Origin: Bifidobacterium sp.
GTDB taxonomy: Bacteria > Actinomycetota > Actinomycetes > Actinomycetales > Bifidobacteriaceae
Assembly (NCBI RefSeq): GCF_022647885.1
Contig: NZ_JALCLM010000001.1
Coordinates: forward strand, 1 to 64,000
Direction of reading: 5' to 3'
Length of the DNA stretch: 64,000 bases
Shown: positions 27,890-36,453 of the stretch, one piece after another
How positions within the stretch are numbered: position 1 is the first letter of the stretch
How the letters are laid out: each line of letters begins with the position of its first letter
The notes under the pieces: model-generated
Told to the model about the DNA's origin: nothing
Seen by the model: the letters and a program-made list of their open reading frames with translations, nothing else
Database searches by the model: none
Program-made: the position numbers and the translations under genes

Positions 27890-28593
27890 TGACTTTCGAT
27901 ACCAATTACGCTATTGAACATTTCCCAGAGATATTCTCTGCACTCCCTGTAGTCCTGTGGGTCACATTGCTTTCCGCTGTGCTGGGTGTGTTCGGTGGAG
28001 CTCTGCTCGCAGCCATTCGAATCAACGCTATACCAGTGCTCAATACCATCGCCAGTCTGCTGATTTCTTTGATCCGATCAACACCAATTCTGGTGCAGCT
28101 TTACGTCGTATGCTACGGATTGCCAAGAATCTCTGCGCTCATCCAGCAAAACCCTGAAGTTGCCGCAAGGGTGACCGTACTCCCCAACACGGTGGCGCTG
28201 GTGACATTCACTCTGTATGCAAGCGCCTACTTCAGCGAAATTTTTAAGGCTGCCTACTTCACGGTGCGTGAAGGACAACGGGATGCTATCAGATCCTTCA
28301 ACCTCAATCCGTTTGCGGCGTTAAGACGTATCGTGATACCGCAAGCAGCGCTCAACGCCATTCCCAACCTGTCCAATTCAGTAATCGACATGCTGAAAAA
28401 TACCTCACTGCTCTACACCATCTCCGTAATGGATATTATGGCGAAGGCCACGATTATCGCATCGCAGAGTTTCAAGTTCATTGAGATTTATGCCGATGCA
28501 CTTGTGGTGTATTTGTTCATCGCCATCATTCTGTTTGCAGTTTTCGCGATAATTGAAACTATTGTGAAACGGATGGTACACACAGAAGTGTGA
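27889..28593 (+). CDS. Amino-acid ABC transporter permease
   Basis: The second permease, of 234 residues, overlapping the preceding stop by one base (TGATG). It has ISLIRSTPILVQLYVVCYGL near the start and the coupling loop IRSFNLNPFAALRRIVIPQA. It completes the importer. The operon ends here; no strong terminator is seen before the degenerate fragment at 28695. Confidence 0.88.
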   Translation: MTFDTNYAIEHFPEIFSALPVVLWVTLLSAVLGVFGGALLAAIRINAIPVLNTIASLLISLIRSTPILVQLYVVCYGLPRISALIQQNPEVAARVTVLPNTVALVTFTLYASAYFSEIFKAAYFTVREGQRDAIRSFNLNPFAALRRIVIPQAALNAIPNLSNSVIDMLKNTSLLYTISVMDIMAKATIIASQSFKFIEIYADALVVYLFIAIILFAVFAIIETIVKRMVHTEV

Positions 28594-28694
28594 GGTCCCC
28601 TGCAGTTGTCGACGAAACAGCGGGGATTATCTACTCGTCAAGCTCCGATGCTCCGCCAAATCGTAAAGCGGCTATCTCTCTATATATATTCTTG

Positions 28695-28848
28695 TTCACC
28701 ACGTTGCCCTCCCAGCCCCACCATCGAGAGAGGGGGAAGTATCGAGCTCTACGTTCAACACTCCCCCAATGTTGCCTCAGAGAGATCATCGAGGGTGATT
28801 GTCGCACCAACCGCAGCCGAAGAACAGTAATGCTGGGGTTAATGTCTC
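28695..28848 (-). pseudogene. Degenerate gene fragment (copy 3)
   Basis: Reading the minus strand, ITLDDLSEATLGE and then, after a one-base shift, VELDTSPSLDGGAG match copies 1 and 2. The upstream AGACATTAACC region aligns with copy 1 (AGACACTGACT). The hairpin (28732-28767) is degraded. Together with copy 2 it brackets the amino-acid importer operon. Confidence 0.45.
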
Positions 28849-29201
28849 GTTCTCAACCGCCAATGTGTTTATGCTGCCCATGGTGATATCGTTCAGCCTT
28901 ACACACAGTTTTCTTTGGCATACAGAAAAGTCCTAAGCTGTCTCATATATGCCGCATCGTTATATAAATCCTGTATTGATAAAGCTGCGTGGCATTCTAT
29001 TCTCATCAGATTCTCTTCTGCAATCCGATATGCATAACTTTCAATATTCAACACCGAGCATGGGCTGAAAATAAACATCTCAACACCACAAAAGTGAAAC
29101 TTAGATGGCCTAGCTCATCGCAAGCAGATAGGCCATTGACTCAACAATGGCCTGATTACCACCACCTATACATACGGCTGCTACTCGTTGGTAGATATCA
29201 A
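28849..29201. other. Intergenic with overlapping hairpins after AGE gene
   Basis: No gene is seen. GGCCATTG-ACTCAA-CAATGGCC (29131-29152) and ATGGCCTA...TAGGCCAT (29105-29136) share sequence and cannot form together. They lie 50-100 nt downstream of the AGE-family gene and may end its transcript, though no U-run is present. Confidence 0.35.
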
Positions 29202-30566
29202 CTACAAGGTTGTGAGAATAGACCAAGCAACTGCTGCAGGGAATTGACCTGCATCGTAACGAAGCTGTCTGGCAGCAGGGGATCCGCCTCGTTCTGCGGC
29301 AATACCATCTTCCCGTATTTTCAACGCTGGTGCAACAGAAATGGATGGACTCAACAAAGGGATAAGCGTACATTGAAGCGCGTGGTAAAGATCTGACTTG
29401 CCAGGCCAGACTGTGCCAATCACTTGATTATCTGAATTAAGTTGATGGAACCAGGAACCATGCTCATGATCGATGAGGTATTCATCAATATATGACCAGA
29501 AACGGGCATACCACTGCTCATATTCCTTTTTCTGAGTAACAGTGAACAACGTTGCCGACGTATTCACGGCCTCGGCCAAAGTCCAATGCATGCGGTCAGT
29601 CACCACGGGTTTCCCTGACCAATCGGTTGTATATGCCAAACCATCGTGATGTCCTGGAGTTGTTGCCCACCCATCTTCGACAGCACGCTGGAATAGTAAC
29701 TCTGCGGTGTGAATCAAACGATTCTTTTCTGATGAGTCGATACCAGCAGCACTCAAAGCATATTGCGTAATAAGACGTGCCCACTCAATACCGTGGCCTG
29801 GGGTCGCCCCATAAGGTTTGAATTGGTCATCTTTCTTGTCATCATTGAATTCCAACTCCGGAACCCAATCTGACGTGAAATGCTCGGGAATACGCCACTG
29901 GTTGTTTTCGGCCCAGCTAACAACGTGCTGAACAATGCGTCCAGCACGCTCTCTCCAAGTTTCTTCACCCAACACATCTGCTAAGGCTAGGAATGCTTCA
30001 GTGGTATGCATATTGGCATTCACACCACGATATGGATCCAGCTCAGTAAACTCCGTATTCCATGTGTCGACAGCAAGGCCTGTCTGCTCATCCCAAAAGT
30101 ACTTGAGGAATATTGATGTAGCCTCGTCAAGTAGCTCCTTCGCTCCCGGACGCCCGATAAGGGTGGCCGAAGCGCCAGCAAGCATCACAAAAGCATGTGT
30201 GTAGCAAATCTTGCCTGACGAGGGCATCCCATCCTCATCGATGGACTGATACCAGCCGCCATTCACATCATCATGAAGAATGCCTGTTAACCCCTGTAAC
30301 GCTGCATCAACAAGCTCAGTGGAACCCTTGTGACCTGCGATTGCCCCAAGTGTGTAGACATGCGCCATACGACAAGTTATCCAAGTTTGGATTCCTTCGC
30401 TAGGATCAGGCTGACCAACATTGTTCAGCCAATACGATCCTCCATTAGGCGCCGGAAAATGATGTCCGAATTCAAGAAGATCCTCGCGGACCTTTGCAAG
30501 GAATTCGCGATTCTGCCCGCTCCCCAAAATATATGCATCAGTATCAAGTTGTTTGTTCAACGACAT
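29202..30566 (-). CDS. AGE-family mannose isomerase / 2-epimerase
   Basis: An (alpha/alpha)6-barrel protein of 454 residues. Catalytic-type His are seen in NMHTTEAF (187), TPGHGIEWARL (258), DRMHWTLAEA (327) and LYHALQCTLIP (395). The spacing of the second and last resembles YihS-type aldose-ketose isomerases, so mannose to fructose conversion is the favoured activity; cellobiose 2-epimerase is the alternative. GAAGGAA precedes the ATG. The protein continues about 45 residues past the usual end. It lies in the mannoside region and would feed mannose into fructose metabolism. Confidence 0.8.
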   Translation of the reverse strand: MSLNKQLDTDAYILGSGQNREFLAKVREDLLEFGHHFPAPNGGSYWLNNVGQPDPSEGIQTWITCRMAHVYTLGAIAGHKGSTELVDAALQGLTGILHDDVNGGWYQSIDEDGMPSSGKICYTHAFVMLAGASATLIGRPGAKELLDEATSIFLKYFWDEQTGLAVDTWNTEFTELDPYRGVNANMHTTEAFLALADVLGEETWRERAGRIVQHVVSWAENNQWRIPEHFTSDWVPELEFNDDKKDDQFKPYGATPGHGIEWARLITQYALSAAGIDSSEKNRLIHTAELLFQRAVEDGWATTPGHHDGLAYTTDWSGKPVVTDRMHWTLAEAVNTSATLFTVTQKKEYEQWYARFWSYIDEYLIDHEHGSWFHQLNSDNQVIGTVWPGKSDLYHALQCTLIPLLSPSISVAPALKIREDGIAAERGGSPAARQLRYDAGQFPAAVAWSILTTL

Positions 30567-30625
30567 TGTTGTTCCTTCCCATATTCCAACAGCTTGTAAA
30601 TATCGCTTTCCTCAAATCGCAATTG

Positions 30626-30817
30626 CTAAAGAATTCGTGTGAGTTCAATCGAGCCGAGCGCTTTTCGAGAAATCGATACATGTGACAACGACAGGATCGC
30701 AATTCTGTTCCGCTTGGCATCATTGTCAAGATCCACTGCCGTGATATTACGTGCGCAAAAATGTGTATTGTGCGCGAGAAGATGCAGGAGGTGGCGGAGC
30801 TCACTCAATCCGATCAT
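30626..30817 (-). CDS. Small ORF with perfect Shine-Dalgarno upstream of AGE gene
   Basis: A 63-residue frame, MIGLSELRHLLHLLAHNTHF..., preceded by AAAGGAGGT, a near-perfect anti-16S match, 10 nt before ATG 30817. It ends 60 nt before the AGE-family start and is transcribed from the operator-bearing promoter at 30873-30901. No family is recognised. It may be a true small protein, a leader peptide, or the remnant of a lost gene whose ribosome binding site survives. Confidence 0.4.
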   Translation of the reverse strand: MIGLSELRHLLHLLAHNTHFCARNITAVDLDNDAKRNRIAILSLSHVSISRKALGSIELTRIL

Positions 30818-30872
30818 GCTGATAATAACCTCCTTTCGCGGATCAGCAATAAAAGCATAAATCCTTCAAAAC

Positions 30873-30901
30873 ATTGTACTTAATCGGTTAACATATTACA
30901 A
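30873..30901 (-). promoter_or_regulatory. Promoter for small ORF/AGE genes with LacI operator in spacer
   Basis: Read on the minus strand: -35 TTGTAA (30896-30901), 17-nt spacer, -10 TACAAT (30873-30878). The spacer contains TTAACCGATTAA. Confidence 0.6.
30880..30891. promoter_or_regulatory. LacI-type operator
   Basis: TTAATCGGTTAA is nearly palindromic with a central CG, as expected for LacI-family operators. It lies in the spacer of the minus-strand promoter and overlaps the -35 of the plus-strand promoter, so one bound repressor would silence both. Related sites are at 40111, 54470 and 54571. Confidence 0.65.
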
Positions 30902-30918
30902 CAACAATCGACTATACT
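30888..30918 (+). promoter_or_regulatory. Promoter giving a leaderless transcript
   Basis: TTAACA (30888-30893), 19-nt spacer, TATACT (30913-30918). Only six bases separate the -10 from ATG 30925, and no Shine-Dalgarno is present, so the mRNA probably begins at the start codon. Confidence 0.55.
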
Positions 30919-30924
30919 AAAATT

Positions 30925-31746
30925 ATGAGAGGGCATAACAATCGTCAGACACCACTGTCGAGCAATGAAGCATACAGCGCAGCACACAGTGCTCAGTCTC
31001 CCAAAAAGATCAACGAAGCACATAACGCAACAACGAATGCGACCAGTGCTCTGATGCCACAAAAACTCACGCGCGGCTCTCGACTCAGCATTTTGTGTTC
31101 CCTACCGCAGCACCAACGCTGGAATTATTTCAAGGATCAACTGCTTAAGCGATGTCTCGTTGCCCTGGCTGCAGTATTCACAGCTAGCTTTTTGTTGATA
31201 CATATCCTCACGCCAGCCCCTGCGCCAAAGTTGTATGTTGCAATCATCAATAATGCTCTTGACACTTCTCAAAGTAAGCAGCTCCAACAAATAAGCGCCA
31301 AGGCACTAAAATTGCCACAAGGAAGAACAGGTGGGATCACTGTCTCCTCGCATTTTGACTTAACTAACGATGGCCTGAGCAAACTGCAAACAATGATCAG
31401 CAGCCAAGAAATCGATATTGTTATCGCCGATAATGCAAGGTTCTCTCAACTCAGTGGATACGGTTATTTTGTGTCACTCCCGAGCTTGTCGCAAATGAAA
31501 AGCACATCAACACATCTCTCAGATAATTTCATGACTTTTCATGGTTATGACGATTCTGAGCACGCAGACGCCTTCTACGACGGATCTGGCAAAGGTGCGA
31601 AGCATAAATATGGGTTGAATATCACCCAGTTTGCTCAATGGAGAAAACTTGCAACTGAGAACAACCAAGCCGTCCTAGGTATTACACAAAATACTCGCAA
31701 TCCAGAAGAGGCTCGTGAATTCATAGAGTTTCTTGATTCAGCCTGA
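30925..31746 (+). CDS. Membrane-anchored protein, PBP-like, DUF624 partner
   Basis: A protein of 273 residues that I do not recognise. An N-terminal basic cytoplasmic part (1-73) precedes one membrane helix (about 74-95, CLVALAAVFTASFLLIHIL). The outer part has KLYVAIINNALDTS and IDIVIADNARFSQLSGYGYF, reminiscent of periplasmic binding proteins. It is followed by the DUF624 gene after 115 nt. It probably starts on a leaderless mRNA. A role in sensing or assisting sugar uptake is a guess from context. Confidence 0.65.
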   Translation: MRGHNNRQTPLSSNEAYSAAHSAQSPKKINEAHNATTNATSALMPQKLTRGSRLSILCSLPQHQRWNYFKDQLLKRCLVALAAVFTASFLLIHILTPAPAPKLYVAIINNALDTSQSKQLQQISAKALKLPQGRTGGITVSSHFDLTNDGLSKLQTMISSQEIDIVIADNARFSQLSGYGYFVSLPSLSQMKSTSTHLSDNFMTFHGYDDSEHADAFYDGSGKGAKHKYGLNITQFAQWRKLATENNQAVLGITQNTRNPEEAREFIEFLDSA

Positions 31747-31861
31747 TTTGAAACAATCATAATCAACCGCGCAATTACGTTGAGCAGACTTGATATAACG
31801 TAAACACCGTTTATATTCCAGACAAATGCATACTAGGTATAGTCACAAAGAGAGATGGGCC

Positions 31862-32491
31862 ATGCAGGCATTATCATCAAATAATCGTTTTAATGACTTT
31901 ATGTCGCGGATCGGCGATCTCGCTATCTTGAATATTCTTTGGGTTATCTGCTGCCTGCCAGTTGTAACCTTTGGTGTCGCAACATCCGCCTTATTCGAGA
32001 CCATACGTCAAATCCAAGAAGGACACGACACACATATCATTCATCGATTTATTATTCAGCTGAAATATAATTTCGGCAGAAATCTCGTATTTTCACTTCT
32101 GTATATTGCATTTCTCTGTTTAGCTTTCTTCGATTTACACTATCTCAGTTCAAATACAGCAAGCACCCCTCTTGCCACAGTCAGTTACGGTTGCGTAGTC
32201 ACCATCTCAGTGCTCATTATTGCTGCTTGCGGTTTTATTTTCCCGCTATCCGGAAGAAGTCAACTGTCGGTCATTGGACAGTTAAAACAGTCTCTATCGG
32301 TTGCTTTGCGACATCCTTTTATCGCTGCAAACATGTTCTTCATTGTTGCCGTTCCGGTTGTCATAGCCGTCGCAATACCAGGAGGTGCTGCTTTCGTCGC
32401 ATTCTTCTGGGGACTGTTATTTAGCGCAATCAGTGCTTGGTTGATTATCCTACTCATGGTGCACGGCTCTGTTATTGCTGAGAAACAGTAA
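31862..32491 (+). CDS. DUF624 (YesL-like) membrane protein
   Basis: A membrane protein of 209 residues with about five helices. It has FMSRIGDLAILNILWVICCL and PVVTFGVATSALFETIRQI, the hallmark DUF624 opening. YesL-type genes lie beside oligosaccharide ABC importers; a role in import or sensing is suspected but unproven. ATG 31862 follows GAGATGGG; a frame also opens at 31826. Confidence 0.8.
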   Translation: MQALSSNNRFNDFMSRIGDLAILNILWVICCLPVVTFGVATSALFETIRQIQEGHDTHIIHRFIIQLKYNFGRNLVFSLLYIAFLCLAFFDLHYLSSNTASTPLATVSYGCVVTISVLIIAACGFIFPLSGRSQLSVIGQLKQSLSVALRHPFIAANMFFIVAVPVVIAVAIPGGAAFVAFFWGLLFSAISAWLIILLMVHGSVIAEKQ

Positions 32492-32594
32492 TCTTGTTCA
32501 CCTGCTTAATCTCAACCTCCGTAGTGACGTAATACCCCGTACCACGTCTAGATTTTCGTGGTCGGCAATGTGAAACATGCCATTTGATTGAACA

Positions 32595-33623
32595 TTAAAC
32601 TCGCGATGGCCCACTTGAGTCGCGGAATACCAACTCGTTATCAGTCTCTGAAACCGAGCCGACTTCTTTCCCTTCAATAAGTTGAAGAAGCAAATGAGCT
32701 GCAATTCTGCCTGTTCCCACCACGTTCCGATTTAAGGCAGTGATGCTAGGAACACTGACTTCACACATGAAGGAATCATCCCAAGAAACAATCGACAACT
32801 CTTCTGGCACTGCAATCCCCATAGCACTTGAAGCTTTTAACGCTGATAACGCCATAACATCATTGTCATACACGATTGCAGTCGGAGGCTGCGGTAAAGA
32901 CAGTAACCGCTTAGTGCATCGGAGACCATCCTCTGGCGAGTAATCTGCATGGAAGCAACTATATTGAAGGTCAAGAGCAGCAGTTTCCTCCATAAAAGCA
33001 TTATCTCGTATGAAAGTATGTCCAAGCCGTTCAGGTCCTGCAACACGAGCGATGCGTGTATGACCTAGTTCATGTAGATAGTCAACAATCAGATGAGCAG
33101 CGTCAGACTCGTTGCTAGATAGCGTTGACAAGCCCTGTGACAGCATTGGGTTGCACAATGCCAAAGCAGGAATTCGCTGCTGACTAGTTAATAATTCGAT
33201 TCGTGGATCATTGAGCTCAACATTAAGAACCAACACTGCATCGACTGCTCCAGATGCGATCCACTCTTGTAACACGGTTAGTTCATACTCATGACTCGAC
33301 GATGAGCGAATGAGTAGTGAATATCCTTTTCTTTCTAACTCCGCAGTAAGACCGGCCATTAATTCAGTCGTATAAGATTCTACGGAAAGAACACTCATAG
33401 CATAGGTCAGAATCAACCCCACGCTATGTGTTGCAGCATCCGACAAAGCTTTTGCAGCACTATTAGGGCGCCAACCCATCTGCTGGGCAACAGCGAGCAC
33501 TTTCTTGCGGGTATCTGCCGAAACGCCAGCTTTGCCGTTCAGAGCATAGGAAACCGCACTATTAGAGACACCAGAGGCCTTTGCAACATCTGAAATGGTG
33601 ACTCTAGTTCTTTCAGAATTCAT
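32595..33623 (-). CDS. LacI-family transcriptional regulator
   Basis: A regulator of 342 residues. The HTH is TISDVAKASGVSNSAVSYAL with hinge helix RPNSAAKAL. The periplasmic-binding-protein-like core ends with the usual TGRIAAHLLLQLIEG. It lies directly downstream of the GH2 beta-mannosidase, separated by a strong terminator. It probably represses the mannoside genes by binding the TTAACCGRTTRA-type sites upstream of the importer and the AGE/DUF624 genes. Its effector is unknown. Confidence 0.9.
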   Translation of the reverse strand: MNSERTRVTISDVAKASGVSNSAVSYALNGKAGVSADTRKKVLAVAQQMGWRPNSAAKALSDAATHSVGLILTYAMSVLSVESYTTELMAGLTAELERKGYSLLIRSSSSHEYELTVLQEWIASGAVDAVLVLNVELNDPRIELLTSQQRIPALALCNPMLSQGLSTLSSNESDAAHLIVDYLHELGHTRIARVAGPERLGHTFIRDNAFMEETAALDLQYSCFHADYSPEDGLRCTKRLLSLPQPPTAIVYDNDVMALSALKASSAMGIAVPEELSIVSWDDSFMCEVSVPSITALNRNVVGTGRIAAHLLLQLIEGKEVGSVSETDNELVFRDSSGPSRV

Positions 33624-33656
33624 GACCGCACCCTCATCCCTGGATAGCTTTATATA

Positions 33657-33699
33657 GCATACAGACGATCTGCTACTACATAGCAGATCGTCTGTATGC
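33657..33699. terminator. Strong terminator after GH2 beta-mannosidase
   Basis: GCATACAGACGATCTGCTA pairs perfectly over 19 bp with its complement across CTACA. It ends the importer/mannosidase operon before the LacI gene. Confidence 0.75.
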
Positions 33700-33719
33700 T
33701 TGCGCTCTACATCTATAAG

Positions 33720-36392
33720 CTATCGCTTTAAATCATTGGCACATCGTAGCACGTTCTGCGCTGTGAACGCATGGACATCGCACTCTTGTCGTGAGGTAAT
33801 ATGCCAGCTAACACTTTCACCTGGTAATAAAGTCAACATACCGCCGTCAACCGTAGCAGCTGGGTCAACCTTATCAACCATACAAAATGCATCTCTGACA
33901 TATGAGCGGGCATGCAGTGTTAGTACATATCCTGAATCGGCTGACTGAACACTGGCTTGCAAGGCATTCACATCGAGATCTTGATCCACTACTTCACAAG
34001 CGTTATATATGACTCGAGCAAAATTGTCATCAGAGGGTGTAGCAACAATAATCTCATGCTCGACATCCCCCCAATTTGCAACATTTTCGTTGAGCACAAT
34101 ACTGTGATGGTCAAGAGCCGCCAGTGAAAGATCGCATTGCTGAGAGGCGAGCACCTTGCCTTCGAGCGTGCGTCGTTCAATTCTCCAGCTTCCACTCCAA
34201 TCTTCGCGGGTATCGTTGCATACAATCAAAGCCAATACATCACATTCTGGATTGCTCCCCTCCCACGAGAGATTACTCATAGCTTGTTGCGAAACTCTGG
34301 GTTGTATGGTCGCAAATTGTGGAGCAAAAAAATCTCTTGACGCGTACCATAACGGTTTCCTATGTCCGTCATAATCAACAGCAGACCATGACACGACCGG
34401 CCAATCATCATTTAATTGCCAAATCAAAATGCCAGCATTCACGGGCTCAAGCGAGCGCATATGTTCCACGCCAAAACGAATAGCCTGTGCTTGTTGCAAT
34501 TGGCATGCCCAATGCCAATCCTCTATATCACTCCAGTTATCGCTGTTGATGAGCCAATTTCTAGAACCATCTGAGCGATAACTCACATCATCAATATGAC
34601 CTTTAGTGAGATGTGAACGCATGCCTCTTGCAAGCTTGTAATTGCCACCTGCTGCTTTTTGGTGGACAAGCATTTGTGCACCAAAAGGCTCGAGTTGTGG
34701 ATCATGAACAACTCTGCTCAGAGTGCTCCAAGCAGGAGGCGCTTGATATCCAAACTCGTCTGCAAAACGAGGGGTATATGTTGCATAGTTTCGGTAATCT
34801 GTTCGATTCCACACATCCCAGATATGCATAGTTCCATCAGTATCTCTGTTGGCATCAACATGTGGAGTGAAACTCATCGGAGAACTCGGCAAATAGATGC
34901 GAGTCGGATCTAACTCATTCAGCAGCTTAGGGAACAGAGTTGAGTAGTAGTAGTTTCCCCAACCCTTTTCACCGTAACCGAGTGTATTTGGTTGGATATC
35001 ATCATCGCGTAAAGATTGTTTGAATCCAGCCCAGTCAGCATATGCGACAAAGTTCTCGTTGGAACCATTCCAAACCAGTAGACTCGGATGTGAACTAAGT
35101 CGGATGATATGTTCACGCGCTTCAGCCTCGATTTCTGCCTGAGTCTGCGCATCTTCAGGATATGCAGCACATGCCAGAGCAAAATCTTGCCAAACCATGA
35201 TTCCTAGTCGATCTGCCAATTCATAAAAATAATCTGATTCATAAATGCTTCCACCCCACGCACGAATCATATTCGAGTGAGATTCAATTAGATCATCAAA
35301 CAGATGGTCATATTGATCTTCGCTTGCTCGAGACATGAATGCATCGACTGGAACCCAGTTATAACCGCGTGCATGCACAGGAATATCATTCACATAAATT
35401 TGGAAAGGTCTTCCAACGGCATCCGCGGCGGTATCAACCTTGACATTTCTGAATCCGACGAAGCGTTGCCAGATATCTTCGTCATTATTTTCAATATCAA
35501 CTCTCATCTGGTACAGGGGCTGCTCACCATATCCCACAGGCCACCACAACTTCACATCCGGAACGACAACAGATATCGTGACATTATTCCTACCAGATTC
35601 AACCTCCCCTTGCACACTCATGCTGACACCCTGCCCTTCTAGGGTTACAACAACAGGAATATTTCCTCTGCGATGTTTCTCACAGGGTGATGAAACCCTA
35701 GTAGTATCAGCTCTTTCCACAACGACGGTTGCATCAATTATGCCTGCACCATGTGAGTCCACACGAGTCAACGGTCTCACTTCTGCAATTCTGGAACCAG
35801 ACCATGAATCTATGCCTATTGGACGGTAGATCCCTGCATTGGCAATATCTATTCCCCAATCCCATCCAAATTGATATGACGGTTTTCGCAATTGGTTAAA
35901 TGGATGATGCTCAGTGTGAGGGTAATATCCAAGGCGTTGCTCACGGACATCCGATTCACGCACAGATGACGCAATAGTAACTGTCAGGGTATTGTTGCCT
36001 TCTTGCAATACGTCATCAATATCCCATCGGTACGAGCGATGGTAATTGTTGGTCGCTGCTATCGGCCTGCCATTCAACAAGATTTGAGTCACAGTATCTA
36101 GTCCAAAAGCAAGAAGATCGTGCCTGTCCTTGCCGTCATCACGCCACACAAAATCACATTGATATTGCCAATCAATATTCCCAATCCACTGTTGGAGTAT
36201 CTCATTGTCCCCGTCAAATGGGTCATTGATCATATTTGCGCGAAGCAAATCGAGTGTGACTTCACCAGGAACTTCGGCTGGAATTCCACGCCTCAGATCC
36301 TCACGTAAGGCTTCTGGTACTGCATCTACATTAAGTGCTCTGACCGTCCATCCCTCATCGAATGGTATAAATGTTTGCGGTAAAGCTGTCAT
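33720..36392 (-). CDS. GH2 beta-mannosidase
   Basis: A cytoplasmic glycosidase of 890 residues with the five-domain GH2 layout: jelly roll (about 1-190), beta sandwich, TIM barrel from about 325, and C-terminal sandwiches. The acid/base is in VWNGSNENF (Glu446) and the nucleophile in RFADEFGYQ (Glu546). The NGSNEN sequence and the IRAWGGSIYESDYFY stretch are typical of beta-mannosidases rather than beta-galactosidases. It should release mannose from the non-reducing end of beta-mannosides. ATG 36392 follows AAAGGAG. No signal peptide is seen. It follows the importer permeases in one operon. Confidence 0.88.
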   Translation of the reverse strand: MTALPQTFIPFDEGWTVRALNVDAVPEALREDLRRGIPAEVPGEVTLDLLRANMINDPFDGDNEILQQWIGNIDWQYQCDFVWRDDGKDRHDLLAFGLDTVTQILLNGRPIAATNNYHRSYRWDIDDVLQEGNNTLTVTIASSVRESDVREQRLGYYPHTEHHPFNQLRKPSYQFGWDWGIDIANAGIYRPIGIDSWSGSRIAEVRPLTRVDSHGAGIIDATVVVERADTTRVSSPCEKHRRGNIPVVVTLEGQGVSMSVQGEVESGRNNVTISVVVPDVKLWWPVGYGEQPLYQMRVDIENNDEDIWQRFVGFRNVKVDTAADAVGRPFQIYVNDIPVHARGYNWVPVDAFMSRASEDQYDHLFDDLIESHSNMIRAWGGSIYESDYFYELADRLGIMVWQDFALACAAYPEDAQTQAEIEAEAREHIIRLSSHPSLLVWNGSNENFVAYADWAGFKQSLRDDDIQPNTLGYGEKGWGNYYYSTLFPKLLNELDPTRIYLPSSPMSFTPHVDANRDTDGTMHIWDVWNRTDYRNYATYTPRFADEFGYQAPPAWSTLSRVVHDPQLEPFGAQMLVHQKAAGGNYKLARGMRSHLTKGHIDDVSYRSDGSRNWLINSDNWSDIEDWHWACQLQQAQAIRFGVEHMRSLEPVNAGILIWQLNDDWPVVSWSAVDYDGHRKPLWYASRDFFAPQFATIQPRVSQQAMSNLSWEGSNPECDVLALIVCNDTREDWSGSWRIERRTLEGKVLASQQCDLSLAALDHHSIVLNENVANWGDVEHEIIVATPSDDNFARVIYNACEVVDQDLDVNALQASVQSADSGYVLTLHARSYVRDAFCMVDKVDPAATVDGGMLTLLPGESVSWHITSRQECDVHAFTAQNVLRCANDLKR

Positions 36393-36453
36393 CAAGACTC
36401 CTTTGTATGATGGCGGAATCGTATACGACTCAATCTTGGATTGCTGAAAATGC

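Noticed and set aside
29202-30566. Sulfoquinovose-pathway YihS
   Set aside because: No sulfoquinovosidase, kinase or aldolase of that pathway is nearby; the context is beta-mannosides.
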